From the NCBI GenBank assembly GCA_016858145.1, contig JAEHOE010000067.1, positions 372,001-436,000 on the forward strand: a stretch of DNA of 64,000 nucleotides, given 5' to 3'. Shown piece after piece: positions 12,393 through 22,500 of this stretch. The notes below the pieces were generated by a model, which worked only from the letters and a program-made list of their open reading frames with translations, searched no databases and was not told where the DNA came from. The stretch is from Edaphochlamys debaryana. Its lineage: Eukaryota; Chlorophyta; Chlorophyceae; Chlamydomonadales. The position numbers and the translations under genes are program-made. Within the stretch, counting starts at the first letter, position 1; the number at the start of each line of letters is the position of its first letter.

Positions 12393-14666
12393 TCAGCAAG
12401 ACCGCTCACCGTAATCGTTTTCGCTGGAAATGTCGTTGTAATCATAGAGTAAGGCCATCAGGTCATCGAGAGAGGACATGTCAATGTCAGCGTCCGCAGA
12501 GTGCTCCGCAAAGGCACCAACCGGGCCCACGCCGTCGTCGCCAACGGCAGGCGGCGGGGCGGCAGGGACGAGGGCGAAGTGGCTGGGTGCGCTGCCGATG
12601 CTGTTGTACACGTCCAGATCCGAATCTTGGATCTGGTCCAGCTTCGCGTCAGCGATCGCGCCGAGGTAGTGTGCACCCGAGATCTGCGCCAGCGTCGCAT
12701 CGAGGCCGGCCAGCATTGGCGACGCGAGGTCCGGCGCCTGGCTTCCGTGACTGGGGGCCGGCAGCTGGGAGGCGCTGGTGGAGGGGCGGTTTCGGCCGGC
12801 GAAGGGCAGGGGCAGGCCGGCCGGAAGGGGCAGGTATGGAAAGGGCTGCAGGCCGGAGGGCAGGCTGTGCGGCTGGTGGGCTTGGCTCGGGGCTGCCCCG
12901 GCAGGCGGAGGGGCATGGCCGGCCGGGATCTGCATGAAGATCGACGAGCTGCTCGTGCCCGTGCCCGTGCCCGTGCCCGTGCCCGTGCCCGTGCCCGTGC
13001 CCGTGCCCGTGCCCGTTTGGGATGCCATATCCACGTTATACCCCTGCAGCGGCAGCGGGCCCCAGCCCGCGCCACTGCTGGCACCATGTCCGCCGTGCGC
13101 GCTGCCGTACGGATTGGTGCTGCCGTACATGCCCGTGCCCTGTGAGCCGGCACTCGAGCCGCTGCCGGCCTGGGCGTCGAGGGGCCGCTGGACAGGCGCT
13201 CCAGCGGGACCTCCGTCGCACCGCTGTTTCTTGGCCGCCGACTGCTTGGTCAGCTGCGCGGCTGCGGGGGGCTGGGCGCCGCCAGCGGCGGCGGAAGCAT
13301 CTGGCTGGCGCTTTGAGCCTCTAGATCCCGCAGCCGCCGGCTTACGCTGTGGCCCGGCCTTCACCGGCGAGGTGAATGGGCTTCGGGCGGGGGCCGGCAC
13401 CTCCAGGCCCCGCAGGACGGCCCCCGCCTGGGCGTCCTCTTCAGGACTGAAGCGCGGCACGTACACCGGCCGCGGCGGCGGCGGGGCAGCGGCGGCCGCG
13501 GCCGCGGCCTGGGCCTGGGCGGTGCTGAAGCCCTTCAAGACCGCCTGGATGAGGACGGCCGCGGCGGCCATCTGTGCGAGGCCCGACGCCTGCGCCTGCG
13601 ACCAGCCCTGGCGCGCGAGGACCGCCGGGTCGCGGAAGGGCGTCGTGGCGGCAGAGAGGTCGGCAGCCGCGGCGCTTGCCTTTGCGACCTGAGCGGCCGC
13701 AGCCGGCGTGGGTGCAGGCGTGAAGGCGATCGAGGAGGAGGTGGTGGTGGTGGTGGTGGTGGTGGTGGTGCAGGAGGGAGCGGTGGCGGCGGCGAAGGAG
13801 GTGGCGGCGGCGAAGGAGGTGGCGGCGGCGGCGGCGGCGGCAGCGAAGTTGGTGGGAGCATAGGCGGAGGAGACGGCGGCGGCGTGAAAGGTGGAGGCAT
13901 CGGCGGCGGTGGCGGCGGCACTGGCGGCGGCGGCGGGGATGGCGGCGGCCAGGCGGGCCAAGGCATTCCGCTCCGCCACTTCGTCACCGCTGCTCGCGGC
14001 GACGTCGACGGCAGCAGGTGAGCTTACGCCGCCAAAGGACGAGCCGCTTAATGCGGCGTAAGGTGCGCGCGGCACTGAAGCAGCGGGGTAAGGGGCCGAT
14101 GAGGATGGGTGGAACGGCATGGAGGTGGTGGGCTGTGCGGCGGAGCTGTCTTCGGGGCGCAGGGCCAGTGAGGGCGTTGCGCAGTCATCGCCGTTGAGGG
14201 CGGCAGCCCAGGCCCCCGCCTTTGGGTCGTGTCCGAATGGATGCTGAAGGGCCGAGGCATCCAAACTGTAGAACCAGTCACCTGTGAACGCGGGAGGCAA
14301 ACGGAACGGGAGCGCGGTCCCGGCGGTAAGCTCGATGGGGGAACCATTGGCAAACGCGCGTGAAGCGGGGGGCACACGTGCAGGCGTTTGCAGGGCTCCT
14401 AGCCAAGGGTGGAGGATGCGCAGAGTGGAGAGTGAGGGACCCAATGTGTGGAAGGAACCCTGAGCGCCTCTGGAACCCCGGGAGCTTGCGTTTGGGGGAG
14501 AGAAAGGGGAAGGCCGGCACGAACCCCCGTGCGTCTTGCCCGGCAGTTACCCTATTGCATCTGTCCAACGCCGTGTGCACGCGTATGCGATGCGTAACGA
14601 CTTACCCGCGCGTGGGCCTTTCGCCAAGGGCGCCATGCCGGAGCTCATGCCAGAGAACGTGGACAT
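12393..14666 (-). CDS. Low-complexity Ala/Thr/Gly-rich protein, about 649 aa, possible transcriptional regulator
   Basis: Two exons. Exon 1 is 14666-14606 (MSTFSGMSSGMAPLAKG), ending in a consensus G|GTAAGT donor. Exon 2 is 14281-12393. The phase matches exactly (shared Gly codon, then DWFYSLDASALQHPFG), which favours this start over an ATG at 14444 that lies inside the intron. The protein has long Ala runs, a Thr run, a Gly-Thr dipeptide run (13017-12949), a basic stretch with KKQRCD that could be a nuclear signal, and an acidic, hydrophobic C-terminus (SSLDDLMALLYDYND) resembling activation domains. No DNA-binding fold was recognised. A GTGAGC inside the codons just before the stop could be a donor to one more 3' exon. 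The regulator role is inference from composition. Confidence 0.6.
12949..13017. repeat. In-frame hexanucleotide repeat (CCCGTG), about 11 units
   Basis: A perfect GTGCCC/CCCGTG array inside the minus-strand coding exon. On the coding strand it specifies an alternating Gly-Thr run. The unit length keeps the frame, so copy-number changes alter only run length. Confidence 0.9.
13740..13770. repeat. In-frame GTG trinucleotide repeat, about 10 units
   Basis: A GTG array on the plus strand that codes for a run of threonines on the minus strand. Degenerate Ala-coding GGC-rich repeats follow to about 13990, within the same exon. Confidence 0.85.
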
Positions 14667-16501
14667 GGTTTGCCGCTGGCATTAAAGAGGATAGATTGTC
14701 GACACACGAGTGAGCACAGGTGAAAACGAGCAGGAGGGCCTAGTAGCAAGCACGCGTAGGCCCGCCCGCCCGCGTGGCCTGTATAGTCAGTGCCATCCTG
14801 AAAGTGACTTACCACTCCAATCTACACCACTAGGACCGCACGTAGGAGTAAGCACGCTGCGGCCGCTGTTGCCACCAGGCTCGCTCGCGAACTCTCGGAG
14901 CTCTCGTGCTTGAGGCCGTGCCTGGAGCCTGGTGCAAGGCAGCACCAGTAGCTCAATTAAGGGGCCCCTCGCTCAGGTCGCGGAGCCGCAGAGCACCAAG
15001 CGGGCCTTCGCGGGCCTTCATGGCCCGCAAGCTACGCATGCACAGTTCCTGCTGCGTCCTTGTGTCCGTGTTCGTCCTAGGCTCTGAGCAGCGCCTAAAT
15101 GGCCGCTCACCGAGTTGGGGCTGGGAAGAGGGATGCGCAGGTGCGCAGAGCTTCGCCCAGCGCTTGATACCGCAAGAGAGCACTGCGGCTATGCGCAGTA
15201 GAACTGAGAGTGCACCGCGGGTGCCGTTCGGCGGGTGTGCGCAGGAGGGGCCCTAGTCGGTATCTTTTGGGCCGGGGCCTGCGTGGGCCGGGCCTGCGCG
15301 ATCGCAAAAGAGGGCCGGCCCCCGTGGCCCCACTCCCCGCAATCCTGTGCACTTTTGCATCAGGCTGCTCATTTTCTCTCGTACATTAGCAGGGGCTTGG
15401 CTCCGGCCTTCAGAGAGCCTGGCTCGCCGCGCGGAAGGACCCTCGCCCAGCTTCCTTGCGGTTCTCCCGGCAGTCTCCCGGGTTCTCACCCCCCCCTGCC
15501 GTTCGCTGCCCCGCGCTCATCTGAAGCCCCCCCCCTGTGGACACATGGATAAACTCCCGCGTGGCTTGCCGGGCCGTAGAGTAGACTGCTTGGCCCGTCC
15601 CGCACGGCTGCTGTCCGTCCGGGGTTAGCCCGCCAATGCACCCACCCACCACAAATTCAGGTTCATTTGTCGCCGCCAGTGGGAGCATGCTGAGCGCGGT
15701 TGCACCAGTCGCGACGGGGTCATCTATGAGCGTCTAGGGGCCCACACGGTGACCGGGCCCCAGGCTCCTGTCGAGGCTCAGGTCGTCATCCGTATACGCT
15801 GCCAGGAGGGCGGCCTACAAGCCATCCCCACCCGGTCAGCACTCAGCAGGGCGGCGGGGGCTGGCGCCGGAGAGCAAAGAGGGCTGGAAGATGGTTGCCG
15901 GCGCTTGCAGCCTGTGGGGCCAATGCAACGTGCTGCTATCCTGTGGGGGGCCGAGGCACCGGCGTACGCTCCGCCTCCGCATCCGCCTCCACCGCCACCG
16001 GTGCCGCATCCTGCTCCTCCTCATGCTCTATTTGACACCGTCTCGGTCTCCTTCCACCCTGGGCTGCGGGCAGACTTTGCGGCTGCAACATTTCGTAGGA
16101 TAGCTTCCGCCTCAGTGCCGTCTTGAGCTAAGGGCGAAGGCAGGCTTGGGTACAAGCCGCGGAGGCGGTGGGGCAGCAGCGGCGGCGGCGGCAGCCTGAG
16201 TTGGCGGCGGCAGCTGAAAGAGGTGGTGGCTTTGGCCATGCGCCGAGTCTGTTGGGGCGGGGGCGGGGGCGACGGGGGTGACGGGTTGGCGGCGAGCAAA
16301 CACAAGCGGCACCGCGACGGTTGGCTGCCAAGCAATGGCATACAGCTGCCGCGCACCCCTCTGGGGTGCCTCATTGTAGCCACGGACGCGTTCTTAGGCT
16401 ACTTCTGCCCGTGAGGGGCCGGGGCGTCGTGGCGACACGGCATGCCATGCTGCAGTGCTCCAGGGGTGCCCCTGTCGTGCCCCGTGGTTAGGCCCCCACC
16501 G
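14667..16501. other. Intergenic region without a supported gene
   Basis: Upstream region of the minus-strand gene that starts at 14666. Open frames here lack splice sites or protein-like composition. The segment 16319-16385 is related to one at 31557-31620 (dispersed repeat). Confidence 0.45.
16319..16385 (+). repeat. Dispersed repeat copy (related to 31557-31620)
   Basis: Shares GGTTGGCTGCCAAGC, then CAGCTGCCG and GCACCCC in the same order and spacing with 31557-31620, which ends at a TGTAACCACT. It may be the 3' end of a dispersed element or a shared 3' UTR. Confidence 0.5.
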
Positions 16502-17004
16502 GGCCCGGACCAGTGTTGCTATAAAGTTACCGAAAGTTACCGAAAGTTACGGACGCTGGAACATTGCCGTTATGGCCGAAAAGTTCTGGCAGAATGTAAC
16601 ATTCCCGCCCAAAGGACGCAAAAGTTCTGCCTGCCACGGAACATTAGGGTTTAGGGTTTGGGGCCTCCCCCCGCAAGGCCCCAATGTTCTGGCCAAGGGC
16701 CCGTGACTTGGCAGTGTGGGATGCATGCTATGCAGGGTGTAGGAGGCCAAGCCAGGGCCTGCCAGGGGTGAGCAGCTGAGGTGACGGGGCGCAGGGGGTC
16801 GGGAGGGGCAGGTGTGACCAGGGCCCCACCACCGCCGCATCGAAACTCTTTGGGGGCCCGCCGGAAGGTGTTATGGCCGTAACATTTTGACCCCTCGCGG
16901 CGAGAAAGTTCTGTCCGCCACGTAGCATTCTTGCCCAGCCGGCCAGGAAAGTTCTGGGATATTAGAAACCTTCGCCACGGAAGATAGCAACACTGGCCCG
17001 GACC
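16502..17004. mobile_element. MITE-like non-autonomous element with about 21-bp inverted ends
   Basis: The ends 16502-16522 and 16984-17004 are inverted copies with two mismatches in 21; the inner 13 bases (CCAGTGTTGCTAT) match perfectly. There is no coding capacity. Inside are degenerate repeats of the pattern AACATT...AAAGTTCTG on both flanks, three AAAGTTAC units near 16524-16550, and a short TTTAGGG run near 16643. A clear target-site duplication was not identified. A related end (GGGCCCGGACCGACTG) occurs again near 17405. Transposon nature is inferred from the inverted ends. Confidence 0.5.
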
Positions 17005-17522
17005 GACGGCAGACAAGCAACGAATGGTGGAGATAGTGTTGAGTCGTATACCCCATGATGTTGAGGCCCAGAAAGCATCATGAGGTCCCTGCGCACAGCC
17101 TTGACCGCGCACAGGACCCGACCGGCCTCCTAAACCCTCTCGACCCTCGGTGGGTCCGTTCGCACGCGCCCGGTCACCGGTGGCGCGTACCGTTCAGCAC
17201 TGTGCTGAAGGAGCAAATGGAACGAAGATGGGTGCATGCCGACTTCAGCAGCAGTGTCGGTTTCGGGCCGACCTAGCCGGCGGCAACCGGTTGGGGCCGA
17301 CAAGGGCGACTGCCGACCCTATGTACCGGTATCGCCCGGGCTGATAAGCAACTTGCAGAAGCCGACTGAAGGCGACACGTGCCCCACGTCGTTGGGCCCC
17401 GACTGGGCCCGGACCGACTGTATGTGTTTCCCCCCATGTGCGGCCGCATAAAGTCCCCGCGCGAGCGAACTTCACGTCACCTGTCTGAGCTAGCACAGTG
17501 CAAGCGCGCGACGCACGCCGCC
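17005..17522. other. Non-coding stretch upstream of the lectin gene
   Basis: No supported exon. It should contain the promoter and 5' UTR of the gene starting at 17523. A GGCCCGGACCGAC end-like motif near 17405 echoes the MITE-like element. Confidence 0.4.
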
Positions 17523-17846
17523 ATGGGAAATCTTACATCTGACCGGCATGAGGATGCTGCCTGGAACGTACTCGGCAAAATTCCTTTCGTCAACCTTGCG
17601 TATGGTCTTCCTCGCATGATTGTGTACGCTGCTAAGGGCAACGGCGACAATGCCGTCAAAACGGCAATTAGCATCCCCGGAAGTAAGGAACGAACATGCC
17701 TTGCTTGGCCACCACAACCACTGGCTGCGTCCTGGTGGACCCAGCGCGGGGGTGCTGGCCAGCACGGCCACGGGCGTGTTTGCTGCGCTGGCGGGGTCCG
17801 GCTACGACTTGGCCAAGGCAGCCTCCAGCTCCAACAATACCGTCAG
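17523..17846 (+). CDS. 5' exons of a B-lectin domain gene, split from its last exon by the retrotransposon
   Basis: An ATG at 17523 opens MGNLTSDRHEDAAWNVLG, followed by KIPFVNLAYGLPRMIVYAAK, which reads as true coding. A second block, 17745-17846, reads GVLASTATGVFAALAGSG and ends at a consensus donor (GTCAG|GTGAGT). That donor leaves phase 2, exactly what the lectin exon at 30706 needs (AG + T). I therefore propose one host gene whose intron (17847-30705) contains the retrotransposon. The join between the two 5' blocks is unresolved: the obvious 62-base intron (17683-17744) gives the wrong phase. The N-terminal MGN could be myristoylated (inference). Function outside the lectin domain is unknown. 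Confidence 0.45.
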
Positions 17847-18117
17847 GTGAGTCAGGCCTCAGGCGTTGGCAGCAAGGGGCTGGGCGGAACTGAGCGAACT
17901 GGGCGAGCCGGGCGGGGCACACGCCAGGGTCTTCCGGGCTGCGTCCGGGCGGGCCTGGAACCCTTGAGCTCGGCCAGGATGCCGTGGACGCCACGGGCTC
18001 AGCGCGGCCATCAGTGCATGCGCGCGAGGTCATGCATGCTCATAATAAGACCGTTACGCGTAGGAGCCGTGGGGGTTTGCCGACCGAAACCGAATACGGT
18101 GGCAATTTTGTTGTGGA

Positions 18118-19408
18118 TGTTGCACGAGGGTGGTTGAACACGAGGATTGGGTGTCCACGCGACACGCTCCTGCGTGTGCCGCGCGCTTTGCGGCTGTACC
18201 ATAGCACTTGCATGCCCACGAGCGATTGGCATGCGCTCATGGCAGGGCACGCACATTGACAAGTCGGGGGTGCACTTCTAAGTTCTACGGCATTCCGTGA
18301 CATGCGGCGTGGTGTGTGTGGCGTGTGGCCTGGAGCAATGACACGGGTACCACTGAGTAAGCAAGGGTCCCCTGGACCACTAGTTGTCTTTGTGGCGAGC
18401 GAGGCGCCCTGGATACCCTGGGACGAGTGGAAGGGCACCGTATGTGGGATAAGGGTGTGTGGTCGTGAGGGCTGAGCGGTCGGGAGCACATCTGCGGCCT
18501 GTGTACAATATTGCAAGTGGATCTGGACCATGCAAGATGGGTGGCGAGGGCCAAGGGGGAAGAGGGTGTGTGGTTGTTGACGCTCGGAGGTGTTTGGTGG
18601 TCACGGCAATTGTGGTTTGGGTTGATTGATGTGGTTGTGCGGTAGTGCGTGAAGCTTTCAAAGGGGCCTTATGCGATTGCCCGGGAGTACATAAGGAGTG
18701 GCCGGTGACGGATGGGGTAAGCCCCGGATCCAAAACCGTGATCGTCTGGAGCGTAAACCTGCCCTGACTCGCTATTCTGCGGCTTTATTGCCAAGTGCTA
18801 TCCTGCCGAGCCCTCTGTAATCTGAGAGCTCACTTCTGTCTCCGACCTGGAGCCCCGCGCCCTGTTCCCAGAGGCGTCAGGCACGGACCCCTGGTCCCTG
18901 CCCCCACTCAGCCTGCCTGCCCCGCAGCCGGCTGTGTTTGTCTCGTGTCCCCTTCAGCGCTCGCACTAGCGCCACAGGACACGCTCCCCGCTCCTCGCCT
19001 GCATCAGTGCGCGAGCGGAGGCGAGCGCATTGGCTTCCTACCCGATCACACGCTAAACCCTGCGGGCCCTCAGCCCAGCCGGGTCTTCACCGCAGCAGCC
19101 CCGCGCCGCTGCTCCATCCCCCCCCCCTTCCGTCAGCTCACACCCCTTTGACCCCGTCACGCTATACGCTTCCGCTGCATCACTTCCCAAACCTAAGTCC
19201 CACTTCGACGTGCGCAATACCCCTGCGTCACGAGACCCGCGCTTGAGACATCCCGAGCCCGCTCCCTGAGGCGAGGCCAGAGTCAGCGTCTTCACACGCT
19301 AGATCCTGGGCACCACCGGGCGTGCAGAACGATCCTAGGGCAGCAATCCACACGACTGGGCCACAAAAAAAAATTTGTGGGTACTCATTAAGTGTGGCCC
19401 TGCTTTCC
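18118..19408 (+). repeat. 5' LTR (1291 bp)
   Basis: Begins TGTTGCACGAGG and ends GCCCTGCTTTCC, directly before the primer-binding site. It carries a TGTAA polyadenylation motif at 18816-18820 and a hairpin-forming GGGCCACA...TGTGGCCC pair near the 3' end. The ends lack the usual terminal CA. Confidence 0.9.
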
Positions 19409-19426
19409 TGGTAGCGGGACAGCTGG
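19409..19426 (+). other. Putative tRNA primer-binding site
   Basis: TGGTAGCGGGACAGCTGG begins immediately after the 5' LTR. Its complement ends in CTACCA, as a tRNA 3' end should. The tRNA species is not identified. Confidence 0.6.
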
Positions 19427-19509
19427 TTATGCAAGTCGGTGGCTGCACCTCGCTCTCATAGCCGGTCAGACGTACAGTAACACCCAACACAAGAAGAAAA
19501 GGGGCCAAT

Positions 19510-22500
19510 ATGGAAGACCAAGAGCGCCAACATGGCGTTACCGCGTCTAGCTTGAATGCCATCCCCCTGTTCGATCCGGATCTGCATGATGCACGGCAAT
19601 GGCTAAACCGCATTGAGCGCCACGCCCAGTTGTTTGAATGGCGTGATGAGGATAAATTGATGGTGGCGTGCTGCCGCCTGAACTCGGTCGCCCAGATTTG
19701 GGAGGCGGGGCTTGGACCAGAGCTAGGAAACTGGGCGTCCTTCAGACGGGCTTTCGTGAACCGGTTCGCCGAGAGAGAGGACGAGTTGTACAGCCGCCTG
19801 GCAAACTGCAAGCAGGGGCGCAAGGAGAGCGTGAGGCGCTATGCGGACCGATATCGGCACCTGTGCTCACAGCTCAGCATTGATGCAAACGAGGACCCCA
19901 CATACATGTATAACTTCCTGCGAGGGCTGCAACCCCGCATCCACGCCAAGGTTTACCTGTTGCGGCCACGTGACCTTGACGCTGCCATCAGCGATGCCAT
20001 ATATGTGAGCGAGGGTCTGGACCTGGCGAGGGATGATCAAGGGGATGAGGAGGAGGGGGAGGATGTGGGCCGGTCTGCGCCCAGTCGCAAGGGCCGAGAG
20101 GAGGGTCCCCGGTTTGAGCGGGTGAACCCAGCGCCCCGTTACGAGCTTGTGAGGCCCGAGCCACGAAGCGGTGGCATGGCACGGGGACGGGACGCGCAAG
20201 ATCGCCCTCGTGTACGGTGGGATGACCGCCGGGAGCCAATGGGGAGGCGCGAAGACACACGCACCCCACCGCGGGCGGCACCTCCCCCTCGCCCACCTGC
20301 GTCTCCCACCGGAGGGGCTTCAAACGACATTGAGGCGTTGCGGCGGGAGTTCGCACGCCTCTCCGTGAACCTGCAGGAGATGCAAAGGAGGCAGGAGGGT
20401 GGTTACCCGACAAGGCGGGGAGATGACCTTGCGACCATGGTCAGCATGGTGGACGTAGACCACACTCCTCAGGTCTACTCCGCGCATGGGGGGCCTCTGC
20501 GGGGCCGATTCCCGCGCCTGAGCCCGACACCCCCTCGATACCAGTCGCCACGTTTCCACAACCATCAGGCTCACCGGGATGAGGTGTACCTGAAGCGGAT
20601 GGGTGACTTCCCGAACACCACGCTGCCCCGCAAGAGGGTGGCGATTGACCCAGCCAGTTATGTGAATCCTGCTGGGGCGGGCGGAGCCCGTGAGGGGCGA
20701 GCGGGGGGAGAAGAGGAGCGCCCGCATGTGGCGGCACGGCGTGCTATGCCCGCTGGGACAAGGATGGACCCACCTCCCGCACAGCCCCCGGCCTTCGAAG
20801 CCAGGCGGAGCCCCGGCCGCGTGGGGTGGCGGCCGCCACCTCGGGCCGCCGGCGAGACCATGGGCCGCACGCACGCCATCCCTGCTGGCAACCCGATGGA
20901 GGAAGAGGGGAGGGTTGCGGATGAGATCATGCTGAAGGTCAACAAGTTTCCCCTGACCCTGGGGTCAGCTCTGCGTGTCAACCCTGTCAACGTTTACACA
21001 AAGCTAGGTGCTCGGATCCTCAACGTGGCACGTGCCCAGCGCGACAAGGGGGCGGCGGCCGCGCCTTCCCCCGGTGCGCCAGCTGCGCCCGCGCAGCATA
21101 CAGCCGAGATCAACCCGGACTCACCCGACCAAGCTCGGGGCGACCCGATGATTATGCACGCCGACCCTGGGGTGGTGATGAAGACCACCGCCTTGGAGCC
21201 ACCTCGGTTCCAGGTGTGCCGGGCAGAGATCCTCCTGGCTGATGCGGAGGGCGTCATGGTCAAGACCCCCAGCATCATCGATAGTGGGGCGTCCAACAGC
21301 CTGGCGCCGTACCAGACCGTACGGAAGCTACGCCTGCTGCCCAGCATTGAGCCAACCAGTGCCACGTTCCTGTCGGCGGACGGGAGCAGTGCGAAACCGT
21401 CAGGGCGGATTAGGGAGCTTTTCACATCGACAGGGGACATGGTGATCACGATTGACCCATTTGTGAGCCAGGCGAGGTCGTACTACATGCTGCTCGGCTG
21501 CGATTGGCTGAGTCAGGCGCGGGCAACCATTTGCTATGACACTTCACGCCTGTACTACACAAACGACGATGGGCAACGTAGCTTTATCCCCATCACCTTC
21601 CTGAGGTCTCCCGAGGCCATGATGGTGGAGACCATTCCCAAGGAGGACTCACCGGAGGGGGCCTTGGTGGCGGACTTCGACCCGCCCCCTGCCGCGGCGG
21701 CGGGTGCTCGTACGCAGTCCGCAAGCACCAGCGCACCGGGGGCCGGAGAACCCATGGATGACGGTGACCTCCCGCCACTCGTGGAGGACTCTGACGAAGA
21801 TGAGGACGAGGCTGAGGAGGGCGAGGAAGAAGAGGGGAGTGAGGAGGGCAGCAACTCGGAGAGCAAGGATGACGATGGGGATGATGATGCTGGGGCCGGA
21901 GGGAGCCCAGGCTCATGGGGGTCGTGGGAGGATAATGAGGATGGGCCGGATCAGGATGACTGGGAGCGGCAAGCCCAGTCAACGCGCCGACCCAACGTTG
22001 AGGTGTATCTCTCACCCTCGGCTGCCGGCCCGGCTCGCTCGGCCGCCAGCCCAAGCGGACGGACGGCGCCTGCGGGGGAGGGTGAAGGGGCCGTGGCCCA
22101 GTTGGGAACGAAAGGGTCGGGGCAGACAGAAAGCCTGCCTAGCCCGCCGACCTTCACCTCGGCGGAGAAGCACCTGGCAGCAGCCCGGGCCCTCGCTACC
22201 CGTGCGTGGGCACGCAACAAGGAAACGCCCCCAAGGGAGGAGCTGAGTAACACGCTGCGGGAGAGGATCAACCCGGATCTCACCTCGGCACAAAGGGAGG
22301 GGATGTATCAGCTCCTGATGCGCAACCATGACATGTTCGCCTTGACGAACAGCGAGCTGGGGCGCACGACGTGGGTAACCTGCAAGGTGGATACGGGGGA
22401 CAGCCCTCCGGTTTACACCCCGCCGTACCGAATGTCACGTGTTGAGATGGCGGCGGTTGATGCGGAGATGGCCAAACTACTGAAGGACGGACTGATCGAG

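Noticed and set aside
12949..13017. CRISPR-like tandem array
   Set aside because: Six-base units without spacers, in frame in a eukaryotic exon; a microsatellite.
12778..13692. Plus-strand open frame opposite the low-complexity gene
   Set aside because: Mirror of Ala/Gly-rich repeats; the minus strand has the phase-matched first exon.
15749..16126. Open frame between the low-complexity gene and the MITE-like element
   Set aside because: No splice signals, no motif, Pro/His-rich by composition only.
17683..17744. Simple 62-base intron joining the two 5' lectin blocks
   Set aside because: It gives the wrong frame for the second block and for the lectin exon.
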